Shown here: positions 54,248 through 62,902 of the stretch, piece by piece
Layout of the letters: each line of letters begins with the position of its first letter
Numbering within the stretch: position 1 is the stretch's first letter
Source: CAYVZU01 sp964455935
Lineage (GTDB): Bacteria > Fibrobacterota > CAYVZU01
NCBI GenBank assembly: GCA_964455935.1
Contig: CAYVZU010000001.1
Span: forward strand, 1-64,000
Reading direction: 5' to 3'
Length of the DNA: 64,000 bases
Position numbers and translations under genes: made by a program
The notes under the pieces: generated by a model
Database searches by the model: none
What the model was told of the DNA's origin: nothing
The model's input: the letters and a program-made list of their open reading frames with translations, nothing else

Positions 54248-54500
54248 AGTTGAACCGATTAAGCCCAGTGAAACGCTACTGGGTTATTGGATATAATAGT
54301 ACCTCCATCCCCAAAGATAAATTACTAGAGCAATGGTCCCATAAGCAAGAAAACAGCAAAAAAGAGTACAGTCCCCCGGTCCTGGGGGGCCTCAGACAGC
54401 ACCACATTGCATATGTGGCCGAATAGAGTTTCAAGCGCAATTCAATGAACATTTCACCGGCACCGGCCAAGGCCCAAGGGAAATTGTATTTTATGCGGGA

Positions 54501-54965
54501 ATGCAACACTTACCATGGAAAAGAGCAGGACTGTTTTTCTATCTATCGCTGGTCCTTTGGCTAACACTGGACCCCCGGCCCGCAACCTGGATTCAGGAGT
54601 TTCTGATCCGGTACGGAATCCTTCAATGCAGGATCACGCAGAGCGCGCCCATTAACCTGGCGCCATTTCGGCCCGGTCCAATGCCGCATAGCCTTTATGT
54701 CTACAATTGGACGGCGAACCTTCTCCTGTTTGTCCCATTGGGGTACCTGTTTGCTGCAGGATACCGTTCCCTTCCGATTTGGATTGGGGTCTGCGCCTGC
54801 TTTTTGCTCAGCCTCTCCATCGAGGCGTTGCAGATCCTTTCCTCCGCTCGCGTGGCGGATATCGATGATTTAATCGCGAATTCGCTTGGGGCCGGTCTGG
54901 GCCTGGTTCTGGGAAGGCGCCGATCTGGAGATGCTGACAGGATCCCGCGGAGATTAGCAGGTTGA
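54501..54965 (+). CDS. VanZ-like membrane protein
   Basis: A 154-residue VanZ-family protein with four transmembrane helices. Features: FYLSLVLWLTLDPR (about 13-26), YNWTANLLLFVPLGYL (about 69-84), SIEALQILSSARVADIDDLIANSLGAGLG (in two parts, about 112-140). The family is linked to glycopeptide tolerance in one case, but most members have unknown roles. The C-terminus is basic and short. Between 54248 and 54500 I see only a GC-rich hairpin (CCCCC and GGGGG near 54375). Confidence 0.82.
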   Translation: MQHLPWKRAGLFFYLSLVLWLTLDPRPATWIQEFLIRYGILQCRITQSAPINLAPFRPGPMPHSLYVYNWTANLLLFVPLGYLFAAGYRSLPIWIGVCACFLLSLSIEALQILSSARVADIDDLIANSLGAGLGLVLGRRRSGDADRIPRRLAG

Positions 54966-55047
54966 GGAATTCTGCGGATCCCGCTATCCAGTCCCGCTCG
55001 CTTCATTCCGGAAATGTATTTTGGTGTCAATCAAAGGGAGGTTCGTC

Positions 55048-55215
55048 ATGAAGAAAATTCTGGTTGCCGGTCTTTTTGCGCTCGGCCTTGTCCTATCCTG
55101 CTCCAAGACCGCAAAATACGATCCGGCCGATGGCGCGGAAAAAGCCAAAGAGCCCGAGAGCATCAATGCGCAAGAGGAAGGCGGAGCCGAGGATAACGAC
55201 AAATACAACGAATAG
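55048..55215 (+). CDS. Small lipoprotein
   Basis: A 55-residue lipoprotein with signal peptide MKKILVAGLFALGLVLS and lipobox LVLSC (Cys18). The mature part is acidic, low-complexity and probably disordered (about 37 residues). AAGGGAGG lies seven bases before ATG at 55048. era begins 8 nt after its stop. The function is unknown; similar tiny acidic lipoproteins may be linked to the outer membrane. Confidence 0.75.
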   Translation: MKKILVAGLFALGLVLSCSKTAKYDPADGAEKAKEPESINAQEEGGAEDNDKYNE

Positions 55216-55223
55216 AGGTTCTT

Positions 55224-56174
55224 CTGAAGAAATTTGGTTTTGTAGCCCTGGTGGGCAGGCCTAATGCAGGAAAGTCAACGCTCCTCAATTCCCTTTTGGG
55301 GGAGGAGATCAGCATTGTCACGCCTCTGCCCCAGACAACCCGCCAGGTCCTGCGGGGAATCCTGACCCGGCCCGAGGGCCAGATTGCGTTCGTCGATACG
55401 CCGGGCATGCACAGAGGTAAGCACGCCATCAACAAGGCCATGGCCAAGGCGGTGGAGGACACGCTCGAACCGGATCACATCGACGCAATTCTCTACATAG
55501 TGGACCTGTCCCGCGATTTCGGCGAGGAAGAATCGCTGATCGCCGGGCTTGTCGCGCCCCAGAAGAAACGGGCCTTGATTCTGTTCAACAAAGCAGACCT
55601 CTGTTCCGAGCCCGGGAAGCGCATCGCCGGATTTTTCCGGTCCTATCCGCCTCTTGGGGACACCGAGTATCGGATTGTGACAGCGACAAAACTCGAAAAA
55701 AAAGACGAAATCCTGGCCTGGGTTTTTTCAATCCTGCCGCAAGGAGAGCCGCACTTTCCCGAGGAATACGCCACCGACACCCACATGCGTTTTCTGGCTG
55801 CGGAAATCATCCGGCGCCAGGTCATCCTCAATACCCACGACGAGGTGCCCCATGCCGCATGCGTCCTGGTCAACAGCTGGAACGAAGAGGAAGGCGCAAT
55901 TCGCATTCAGGCCGATGTGGTTGTCGAGACCCAGAGCCAGAAAGGGATTCTCATTGGCGAGGGCGCGCGCCGGGTTCGGCAGATCCGGCAATTCAGCAGA
56001 AAGGAAATCGCGAAGATGGCCGGGGCCAAGATCGAGGTGGAGCTGTTCGTGAAGGTCCGTCCCAAATGGCGGGACAATCCCGGTTTCCTGCGACAGCTTG
56101 GAATCGATCCGATGAAGGCGAAAAAAGGTCCGGCCCCTTCCCGCCACAAAGGAGAGGGCAACCATGAGCGGTGA
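55224..56174 (+). CDS. era: GTPase Era, apparent CTG start
   Basis: A 316-residue Era, a GTPase that binds 16S rRNA and helps 30S ribosome maturation. G1 is GRPNAGKST (about 11-19), G2 lies near TTR, G3 is DTPG (about 60), G4 is NKAD (about 122) and G5 is near TATK. The KH domain (about 205-300) has GEGARRVRQI. Conserved start residues KKFGFVALV precede G1 but the first ATG/GTG/TTG in frame is the GTG at 55251, too late for strand 1. CTG at 55224, with AGAGG upstream, gives the expected N-terminus. manA overlaps by 11 nt. Confidence 0.93.
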   Translation: MKKFGFVALVGRPNAGKSTLLNSLLGEEISIVTPLPQTTRQVLRGILTRPEGQIAFVDTPGMHRGKHAINKAMAKAVEDTLEPDHIDAILYIVDLSRDFGEEESLIAGLVAPQKKRALILFNKADLCSEPGKRIAGFFRSYPPLGDTEYRIVTATKLEKKDEILAWVFSILPQGEPHFPEEYATDTHMRFLAAEIIRRQVILNTHDEVPHAACVLVNSWNEEEGAIRIQADVVVETQSQKGILIGEGARRVRQIRQFSRKEIAKMAGAKIEVELFVKVRPKWRDNPGFLRQLGIDPMKAKKGPAPSRHKGEGNHER

Positions 56175-57360
56175 GATCGGCATTTCTTATCTGGAGAATC
56201 CGATCAGGGATTATGCATGGGGATCGCCCACGGCCATTCCCAGATTGCTGGACAGGCCCAACCCGCAACAGAAGCCCCAGGCCGAACTGTGGATGGGCGC
56301 CCACCCCGCGGCGCCATCCAGAATTGTTTTGCCGGACAAAGAAGCACCGTTGACGGAATTGATCGACCGCAGCCCTCAGCCGATCTTGGGAAAACGGATC
56401 GCGGACCGGTTTGCCAACAAGCTTCCCTTTCTCTTCAAAGTGCTTGCGGCTGCCGAACCGCTCTCGATTCAGGCCCACCCCAATTTCGAACAGGCCCGGG
56501 AAGGATTCGAGCGCGAGAACCGGGCGGGGATCCCATTGACCGCCGCAAACCGCAGCTACAAGGATCCCAACCACAAACCGGAAATCATCTGCGCGCTCAC
56601 GGACTTTTGGGCCATGAAAGGGTTTCGCCCTTTGCGCGAGATTGCCGGCTTTTTTTGCGCCATGAAGACGGACCTTCTAAAGGCCGAGGTGGCCGGCCTG
56701 GCAAACCCAAAGGGACTGGCCGGGTTTTACTCCAAGCTCATGCGCCTTGCGGCTTCCGAGCGGGACCAGATCATTTCCGCCGGACTGGCTCTTGCCCGCG
56801 ATCACCGGCAGGAAGGTCCGGCCTTGGACTGGGTCTGCCGGCTCTGCGAACGATATCCCTCGGATGTCGGGGCGCTTTCACTTCTCAACCTTATCCGGCT
56901 CAAGCCGGGCGAGGCGCTCTATCTTCCGGCCGGAGTTCTGCATGCCTATCTGGAGGGCACGGGCATGGAGCTGATGGCAAACTCCGACAATGTGCTGCGC
57001 GGCGGACTCACACCCAAGCACATTGATGTGGATGAACTCCTCAGCATTCTGCGTTTCGAAACCGACGAAAAAAGCGCTCTGGAAGCGCATTCAATTTCCG
57101 AAACCGAGGACGAGTATCCGACGCCGGCATCGGAATTTCGGCTTTCCGTGATCCGCGTGCAGAATCACAAGCCGCACCTGGAAAAGGACAATAACGGTGT
57201 GCAGATCCTTTTTTGCTCCGAAGGCGAGGGCCGGATCTACGATCTGGGCTCGCGCGAGGAAAAGGCCATATACCGGGGCGCAAGCCTGCTTATTCCTGCT
57301 TGCGTCAGCGCCTACGAAATCCAGGGCCAGACTGTCATCTACAAAGCCAGCGTACCCTAA
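56164..57360 (+). CDS. manA: Mannose-6-phosphate isomerase, class I
   Basis: A 398-residue type I phosphomannose isomerase, a zinc cupin enzyme that interconverts mannose-6-phosphate and fructose-6-phosphate. Signatures: YAWGSPTAIPRL (about 18-29), ELWMGAHPAAPSR (about 41-53), PFLFKVLAAAEPLSIQAHP (about 89-107), HKPEIICAL (about 138) and LKPGEALYLPAGVLHAYLEG (in two parts, about 251-270) with zinc ligands. Length is normal. It begins inside the last codons of era. The product feeds GDP-mannose for the sugar-nucleotide genes. Confidence 0.96.
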   Translation: MSGEIGISYLENPIRDYAWGSPTAIPRLLDRPNPQQKPQAELWMGAHPAAPSRIVLPDKEAPLTELIDRSPQPILGKRIADRFANKLPFLFKVLAAAEPLSIQAHPNFEQAREGFERENRAGIPLTAANRSYKDPNHKPEIICALTDFWAMKGFRPLREIAGFFCAMKTDLLKAEVAGLANPKGLAGFYSKLMRLAASERDQIISAGLALARDHRQEGPALDWVCRLCERYPSDVGALSLLNLIRLKPGEALYLPAGVLHAYLEGTGMELMANSDNVLRGGLTPKHIDVDELLSILRFETDEKSALEAHSISETEDEYPTPASEFRLSVIRVQNHKPHLEKDNNGVQILFCSEGEGRIYDLGSREEKAIYRGASLLIPACVSAYEIQGQTVIYKASVP

Positions 57361-57438
57361 AGTGAAGATGCTTGCCTTTTCCGATCTGCATGAGGCAAAA
57401 ACGGCAGCCGTCCCGACCCTTTTCGGTATTTTATTTAG

Positions 57439-57459
57439 CCCAAGTCCGTCGAACTTGGG
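57439..57459. terminator. Hairpin between convergent manA and yraN
   Basis: A perfect 7-bp stem (CCCAAGT, 57439-57445; ACTTGGG, 57453-57459) with a 7-nt loop. It lies 79 nt after the manA stop and 44 nt past yraN's stop. There is no T-run on either strand, so it may be a weak or factor-aided terminator. Confidence 0.4.
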
Positions 57460-57502
57460 TTAGCGGTTGAGAAAGCTGCCGGGACAGGTAGAATCCACAT
57501 CA

Positions 57503-57922
57503 TTACATTTTGATGAACGCGTTTTTAATGTGGTGCAGCCTGGGCGCGCCGTTCTCGTAAGCGACGGTGACCACGTCGAAGCGCGAGCGCAGGCGTTGGA
57601 GGCGATTCTGATAAATGTAGGCCTGGGCCAGCCGGTAAATGCGCTGCTGCTTGCGGCTGTTGACCCACGATTCGGGCGTGCCGAACGATCCGCAGCGCGC
57701 CTTCTTCACCTCAACAAAGACTGTGGTGCCATCCCCATCCATGACAATCAAGTCGATCTCGCCGAACCGGCAGCGCCAATTGCGATGAAGAATCCTGTAC
57801 CCCTGACAAACAAGGTGGTCCGCCGCCATCTGCTCGCCGCCTGTGCCTACCGCGCGGGTGTTTTTTGCCTGTTGCTGTGCGGGCTTTTGCGGGATTGTCA
57901 AATGCACCTCGTCCGGGACCAA
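57503..57922 (-). CDS. yraN: YraN/UPF0102 family protein
   Basis: A 139-residue UPF0102/YraN family protein, a small restriction-enzyme-like nuclease fold of uncertain cellular role. Hallmarks: GTGGEQMAADHLVCQGYRIL (about 25-44), NWRCRFGEIDLIVMDGD (about 48-64) and VFVEVKKAR (about 68-76), giving the E-ID-EVK pattern. The first codon at 57922 is TTG; GTG at 57907 is a second choice. It is convergent with manA. Confidence 0.92.
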   Translation of the reverse strand: MVPDEVHLTIPQKPAQQQAKNTRAVGTGGEQMAADHLVCQGYRILHRNWRCRFGEIDLIVMDGDGTTVFVEVKKARCGSFGTPESWVNSRKQQRIYRLAQAYIYQNRLQRLRSRFDVVTVAYENGAPRLHHIKNAFIKM

Positions 57923-58040
57923 TGGCTATCAGCTCAGGGTTCTTTAGTTCTCGGCTAAAAAGAGCCCGATTGCCCCTCATGCGAGCTTTTAATCTCTGGA
58001 ACTTTGTCCTGCGTAACCGCGAACTGACAACCGCCAATGA

Positions 58041-59507
58041 TTATTCCATGCCCCAGATTTCGATCTCGCTGATGGGGGTAATGTTTCGCTCATCGCCGGG
58101 GTAGAAATCCAGAATCGTGACGCGCACCAGGCGAGTCTGCTTGACCGGGAGTACGCAACACTGGGCTCCGATTTCATCACGCAGGTCCCATTGATGCGTC
58201 GTGCCGTCCGCGAACCCCACCTCCACCGTGCGGGGCCGGTTGAAACGGCGGTCCACGCTTGAGGCGGCCTGAAGGCCGGAATATAAAACCATGCGCGTCA
58301 CGGTCACCGGCTTGCGAAACGTGAAGAGCACATAATTCTTCTCGTTGCGAAGCCCGTCTGCGGCCGCCCAGGCAGTGCCGGTCTCACGATCGGTTAAATG
58401 AGGCAGGCCCCATTCCTTATCCGGCCGGGCGGTGGTGGTCGCTGACAGGCCGGTGCATTTCAGCGGTTTTTCAATTGCGGAACCCGGAATGAAGATCCAT
58501 GCCAAAACTCCCGCAAGACAGGCGGCCAATGCCAGCGCGACCCAGCCCAGCGGCGAGAACAGGTTGTGGCGGAAACCCCGGCGCTCGACTTTTCTGCGGT
58601 CGCCCATGCGTCGATCGGTAATCCGTTTATCCTCCTGGCGGCGGGCCGTGACGGCAGCCGCCACTTTAATGCCGCTCAGCTTCTGGTCCGCCGCAACCGA
58701 GTCCAGATCGGCCAGCATTTCGCTGGCCGACTTGTACCGCTGTTCCTTGTCCTTTTTCAGCGCCTTCAGCACGATCATGTTAAGCCGGACGGGGATATCC
58801 TTGTTCAGATCGATCGGCGCCCTGGGCTGCTCATTGACCTGCTTATAGGCGATCGCCAATGGGTTGTCCGCCGAAAAAGGCGGCACTCCGGTCAGCATCT
58901 CGAAGAGCACGACGCCCAGGCTGTAGAGATCGGTTTGCGCATCCAGGGTCAGTCCTTCGGGTTGCTCGGGCGACATATATTCGGGCGTGCCCACGGTCAT
59001 TCCGGTATTGGTGATCCGCGTATTGGCAAAGATCTTGGCGATGCCGAAATCGGACACTGCGATCTTCCCGTTGCGATCGATCAGCACGTTGTGGGGTTTG
59101 ATGTCGCGGTGAATGATGCGGTGTTCGTGCGCATATTTCAGTGCGCGCAGAATCTGGCGGGCGATTTGAATGGCTTCGCCGACCTTCAACCGCTTCTCGC
59201 GGTCGATTTTGCGGTCCAGGCTTTCGCCTTCCACATACTGCATCACAAAAAACCGGTGGCCCTCGTCTTCGCCAAAGTCGTAGATCGTGACGATATTGTG
59301 ATGCTGGAGCATGGAAATCACGCGCGCCTCGCTGTCGAAACGATTCGTGAATTCCTTGTTGCGCGATAGCTCGGGCGGAAGCACCTTAAGGGCCACGATC
59401 CGGTTTAGCGAGTCCTGCCGCGCGCGGTATACGTCGCCCATACCGCCGCGGCCGATGCGTTCCAGGATCGCGTATCCGGCCAGACGAGCGCCTTCGGTCA
59501 ATTGCAT
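58041..59507 (-). CDS. Transmembrane Ser/Thr protein kinase with discoidin-like outer domain
   Basis: A 488-residue Hanks-type kinase. The cytoplasmic kinase domain (about 10-275) has GRGGMGDV (19-26), the ATP Lys in ALKVL (about 42), HRDIKPHN (about 132-139), DFGIAK (about 153) and GTPEYMSPEQ (about 172), so it should be active. A basic juxtamembrane region (RRMGDRRKVERR, about 300) comes next, one membrane helix at about 320-342, and a C-terminal periplasmic discoidin-like beta-sandwich (about 350-485, ending ISEIEIWG). ATG at 59507 overlaps the FHA-ABC gene by 10 nt, so kinase and its likely target are co-translated. Confidence 0.92.
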   Translation of the reverse strand: MQLTEGARLAGYAILERIGRGGMGDVYRARQDSLNRIVALKVLPPELSRNKEFTNRFDSEARVISMLQHHNIVTIYDFGEDEGHRFFVMQYVEGESLDRKIDREKRLKVGEAIQIARQILRALKYAHEHRIIHRDIKPHNVLIDRNGKIAVSDFGIAKIFANTRITNTGMTVGTPEYMSPEQPEGLTLDAQTDLYSLGVVLFEMLTGVPPFSADNPLAIAYKQVNEQPRAPIDLNKDIPVRLNMIVLKALKKDKEQRYKSASEMLADLDSVAADQKLSGIKVAAAVTARRQEDKRITDRRMGDRRKVERRGFRHNLFSPLGWVALALAACLAGVLAWIFIPGSAIEKPLKCTGLSATTTARPDKEWGLPHLTDRETGTAWAAADGLRNEKNYVLFTFRKPVTVTRMVLYSGLQAASSVDRRFNRPRTVEVGFADGTTHQWDLRDEIGAQCCVLPVKQTRLVRVTILDFYPGDERNITPISEIEIWGME

Positions 59508-61585
59508 GAACGACCTTTTCGGTGAAGAGCGAAAAACGCTAGGAATATACACAACACCGCCAAGGCCGACAATGCCAGCCACTCATCCCCGGGCACAAGT
59601 CCCAGCGTGACCTTTTTGGACGCGGTGAAATTCCAACGGCTTACCGTGAACCGCGAAACAAACCGGCTTACGGCCGGCATCTCGTCAAAAGGGGCGACCG
59701 CGCCGGCAAAAAGGATCTGCGGAATCAACGCCAACGGAAGTGCTGCCAGGGCCCGTTCGGTTCGTTGCGCGATCGCCGAGATCGCCAGACCCATGGCGGT
59801 TGCGGCCAAGGCAACAATGGAAAATGAGAGCAAATGAAAACGCGCGGCTCCTTCCAGAGGAATCGCGGTGTTGACCAGAAAAACGAGAATCCCGGTCTGG
59901 ACCAGCGCCAGGACCGCGAGAAAAGTAAATTTGGCCAGAAGGTAAGGGCCGGGCCGCAGGCCCATGCGCCGCTCGCGCTGGAGCAAGCCGTGCTCTTTGC
60001 AGATCTCTTTGACGGAATTAATGCAGCCAAACCAGATGCAGCTGATTCCCATGCAAAAAAGAAGGGGCCACTGGTTCGTGTTACGGCCAAATACAAGAAA
60101 GATCAATCCCCCGATAAGCGGCGCCTGGCCCAGCGTTAATAGCCAATGGGCGGCATCGCGCCGCAGAAGAATAGCTGTTCGGTGGCACAGCAAGGCAAGC
60201 TGGCCAAGACCCGAAGGGCGCCGCGATAGCCGGCATTCCGCGGCCCGGTCTTTTTCGGCGAAAAGCTCTTCACGGTTCTTGAGCCGCGATTCCACATAGT
60301 CGCGGTGCAGCGGCGAAGTCCGGAATCGTTCAGACAGGGTTGCGGAGGACTCGCCCTCGATTTGGCGATAAATGTCGGCGATTTCTCTGCAACCGAAATA
60401 GTCGCCCAGGACAGCGGGAGGGCCAAAAAAAATCAGCCGGCCCTGGTGCATGAGGCCGACCAGGTCGAATTCCTGCACATGGCTTAGCCGGTGCGTGGAA
60501 ACAAGGACCGTTCGCCGGCGGTCCGAAATCCGGCGCAGAAGCTCCATTGTCTTCGCTTCCAATACCGGGTCCAGATTGGCCGTGGGCTCGTCCAGGGCAA
60601 GTACCCGGGGGTCGGCGGCCATTTCCATGGCCAGACTCACCCGCTTGCGTTGGCCGCCGCTAAGAAAACGAACCGGCCGGCCTGCGCACTCGTTGAGTTC
60701 AAGGACATCCAGCAGACTCTGCGATTTTCGCGCAATGTCGGTCTCCACCGGCAGGCGAAGCGCGTTAAGGGCAACCGCGAAGCGGACGGTCTCGCGGGGG
60801 GTGAGCAGTTCGGCCAGCATGTCGTCCTGGGGAACAAATCCCGAAAGCGCGCGATTGGGCCGCACGTCAAGGGGCACGGCATCGTAATAAACGCAACCGG
60901 CCGCGGGCGCCTCGAGACCGGCCAAAATCCGCAGGAGACTGGTTTTCCCTGCGCCACTGGGGCCCAGCAATCCCACAAATTCGCCCGGTTTTACGGCCAG
61001 GCTCACGGGGTGCAGAATGGGTCTGGTTCCCGCCCGTTTTTCGATCCCGGTCACGTCGATCCGCATCCCCGAGAAAGGGAGGCGCTGAAGATCGCCATTC
61101 CAGACGGCAAACTGTTCCGGACCAATCGAAAGCCGGTCGCCGTCGGCCAGTCTGGCTTTTCGTTTCCGTCCCGCCGGACCGGCAAACGATGTGTTGGAAT
61201 GAGCCGTCTGAAGATACAGCGTAATGCCGCCGCTGTGCGGCTCCACCCGCTGTTGAAAAAGCGTGGAGGCCTGTGCAGGGCGATCCGCATCCGAGGCCTC
61301 CTGAATCAGCAGGATAAGAACGGCGTCGGCCGACGCGACCTCCAGCTCCTGGGTGCCGACTTGAATGCGGTCTCCGGCTGCAATCCGGTCCGCGGCAGCG
61401 GGGCGTCCGTTTAGAAACGTGCCGAACGTGCTGTTCTCATCCAGAAGAAAAAGGCCTGCGTCGCGGCGTTCGATGCAGGCATGACGGCGTGAGCAAAGGG
61501 GGTTGTTCAAAACGAGATCATTCTCGAGGGCCCTGCCAATGCGCAAGGGCCGCTCCTGGGTGGGAGAAAAAGTGCGGGTGATCAC
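59498..61585 (-). CDS. FHA-domain ABC transporter (ABCG type)
   Basis: A 695-residue fusion. Residues about 10-75 are a forkhead-associated domain (LRIGRALEND, SRRHACIE, NSTFGTFLNG), which binds phosphothreonine. A second, weaker FHA-like stretch spans about 120-165. The nucleotide-binding domain has Walker A GPSGAGKTS (about 207), signature LSGGQRKR (about 307) and Walker B VLALDEPT (about 325). Six membrane helices follow at about 465-690, as in ABCG half-transporters. It overlaps gmk by 4 nt and the kinase gene by 10 nt. It is likely an exporter switched by the kinase; the cargo is unknown. Confidence 0.92.
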   Translation of the reverse strand: MITRTFSPTQERPLRIGRALENDLVLNNPLCSRRHACIERRDAGLFLLDENSTFGTFLNGRPAAADRIAAGDRIQVGTQELEVASADAVLILLIQEASDADRPAQASTLFQQRVEPHSGGITLYLQTAHSNTSFAGPAGRKRKARLADGDRLSIGPEQFAVWNGDLQRLPFSGMRIDVTGIEKRAGTRPILHPVSLAVKPGEFVGLLGPSGAGKTSLLRILAGLEAPAAGCVYYDAVPLDVRPNRALSGFVPQDDMLAELLTPRETVRFAVALNALRLPVETDIARKSQSLLDVLELNECAGRPVRFLSGGQRKRVSLAMEMAADPRVLALDEPTANLDPVLEAKTMELLRRISDRRRTVLVSTHRLSHVQEFDLVGLMHQGRLIFFGPPAVLGDYFGCREIADIYRQIEGESSATLSERFRTSPLHRDYVESRLKNREELFAEKDRAAECRLSRRPSGLGQLALLCHRTAILLRRDAAHWLLTLGQAPLIGGLIFLVFGRNTNQWPLLFCMGISCIWFGCINSVKEICKEHGLLQRERRMGLRPGPYLLAKFTFLAVLALVQTGILVFLVNTAIPLEGAARFHLLSFSIVALAATAMGLAISAIAQRTERALAALPLALIPQILFAGAVAPFDEMPAVSRFVSRFTVSRWNFTASKKVTLGLVPGDEWLALSALAVLCIFLAFFALHRKGRSCN

Positions 61586-62163
61586 GTGTTGGGGGAGTCC
61601 GGCTTCATCCGCAGGATGGATAGAATTTGGCGCAGCGCTTCCTCGAAGTTGTCGTTGATAACCGTGTGCTCATAGCGGCCTTGGGTTTGGGCGAATTCGA
61701 TTTCTTTTCGCGCGTTGTCCAAGCGAAGGGCGATGGCCTGTTCCGTCTCGGTGCCGCGTTTTCGAAGCCTGCGTTCCAGCTCTGCCAGCGAGGGCGGAAG
61801 GATCAGAATGCCGATATTCTGCGGAAAGACCTTGTCGAATTTTTTCTTGCCGTACACATCGATGTCGAGGACAATGTCATTGCCCTTCTCGATGGTTTCG
61901 CTCACCGGCCGGATTGGTGTACCATAGAAATTGGCATGCACCTCCTGCCATTCGGCCAATTCGTTGTTTGCGATGAGAGAGGCAAACTCCTGTTTTGAAA
62001 CAAAACGATAGTCCCTGCCCTCGCGCTCATTGGGCCGCGGCTTGCGCGTGGTGGCGGAAATCGAGAAAATGAGTTCGGGAATGGACTCCAACACGCGCTT
62101 GAGGAGTGTTGTCTTGCCCGCGCCCGAGGGCGCGCTGATGACGAAGATTCGGCCTTTGTTCAT
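61582..62163 (-). CDS. gmk: Guanylate kinase
   Basis: A 193-residue guanylate kinase, which phosphorylates GMP to GDP. P-loop SAPSGAGKTT (about 10-19), SATTRKPRPNEREGRDY (about 35-51), FASLIANNELAEW (about 60), and DIDVYGKKKF (about 98-107). The length is normal. It overlaps the FHA-ABC gene by 4 nt and heads that three-gene run. Its start lies 12 nt from the palindromic element at 62175, which may carry or interrupt its promoter. Confidence 0.96.
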   Translation of the reverse strand: MNKGRIFVISAPSGAGKTTLLKRVLESIPELIFSISATTRKPRPNEREGRDYRFVSKQEFASLIANNELAEWQEVHANFYGTPIRPVSETIEKGNDIVLDIDVYGKKKFDKVFPQNIGILILPPSLAELERRLRKRGTETEQAIALRLDNARKEIEFAQTQGRYEHTVINDNFEEALRQILSILRMKPDSPNT

Positions 62164-62174
62164 AAGGATAAAAA

Positions 62175-62352
62175 TAACTGCTCAGGTCCCCATGAAACCA
62201 CAGAGAGAAATCCGAGTTGAGAATGAGAACACAGAGGGAAATCTTTCCGGCGCAGCGCGCCGGAAAAGCTTTTTCTCCCCTCTGTGTTCTCTTCTCCGAC
62301 CTCTGTGTTACTCTGTGGTTTCAAGATTCTTTTCAGGAGACGTGAGTAGTTA
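62175..62352. repeat. 178-bp palindromic element (TAACTGCTCAGG family)
   Basis: The ends are near-perfect inverted repeats: TAACTGCTCAGG (62175-62186) and CGTGAGTAGTTA (62341-62352), 10 of 12 positions. Three nested perfect arms follow: GAAACCACAGAG with CTCTGTGGTTTC (62194-62205/62311-62322), GAGAACACAGAGGG with its complement (62225-62238/62278-62291), and TTTCCGGCGC with GCGCCGGAAA (62244-62253/62257-62266). It is thus one long hairpin, non-coding and MITE-like. Confidence 0.8.
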
Positions 62353-62374
62353 TGAATCAAATTGGGTTTACATT

Positions 62375-62740
62375 TCACAATTTTCCCCGGTGCGCCTGAA
62401 GCATGCCCTTGAGTACCTGCGCGATCAACTTGTAGGCGGCATCGGAATTCCCGGCCCGGGCCGGCGCTTTGGGTTTTCGCATCGCGGTCAGTTTCTGCAG
62501 GGCGCCCGCGGTTCGAAGCAGTCGGGTCCGGGAATCGGAAGGCACCTTTTTGGGAAGGACGCTAATCGGGCCGGAGTTGGGGTTGGTCCGGTAACGGCAT
62601 TGCATTTGGCAGTTTTGGTGCTCCCAGCACTTGCGCGTTGCCGCGATGCGGCCCGACCGCCTTCCTTCATAGTACATGCAGCGCAAACATACCCGGGACA
62701 CATTGCCCGTGCTGTCCTGGCGGGATTCCCAGCACTCCAT
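62375..62740 (-). CDS. Small cysteine-rich protein, unknown
   Basis: A 121-residue protein from ATG at 62740 (an upstream in-frame GTG exists). It holds two short Cys/Trp groups: MECWESR near the start, then CLRCMYY (about 17-23), and RKCWEHQNCQMQC (about 36-48). The spacing looks like a small metal-binding (zinc or iron-sulphur) module; the repeated CWE pattern recalls a widespread small-protein motif. The rest is basic and helical. No ribosome site is obvious, so it may not be real. Confidence 0.45.
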   Translation of the reverse strand: MECWESRQDSTGNVSRVCLRCMYYEGRRSGRIAATRKCWEHQNCQMQCRYRTNPNSGPISVLPKKVPSDSRTRLLRTAGALQKLTAMRKPKAPARAGNSDAAYKLIAQVLKGMLQAHRGKL

Positions 62741-62902
62741 AAGCACAAAATAAATGGTGCGACGACGGTGAGGCTTGAAGACCGATCATTTTCCGACAGA
62801 AGCGGATGCCGACTCGTGGAAAGGCCGAAGGCGTTTTGAAAGTTGGTCCCAACCCGCGAACGGGGCAACGGCAGCCCTATTCGCGGGCTCCTTCTTGAAG
62901 GA

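Noticed and set aside
54276..54509. 77-codon minus frame between the STAS and VanZ-like genes
   Set aside because: It overlaps the start of the VanZ-like gene and looks like random hydrophobic residues.
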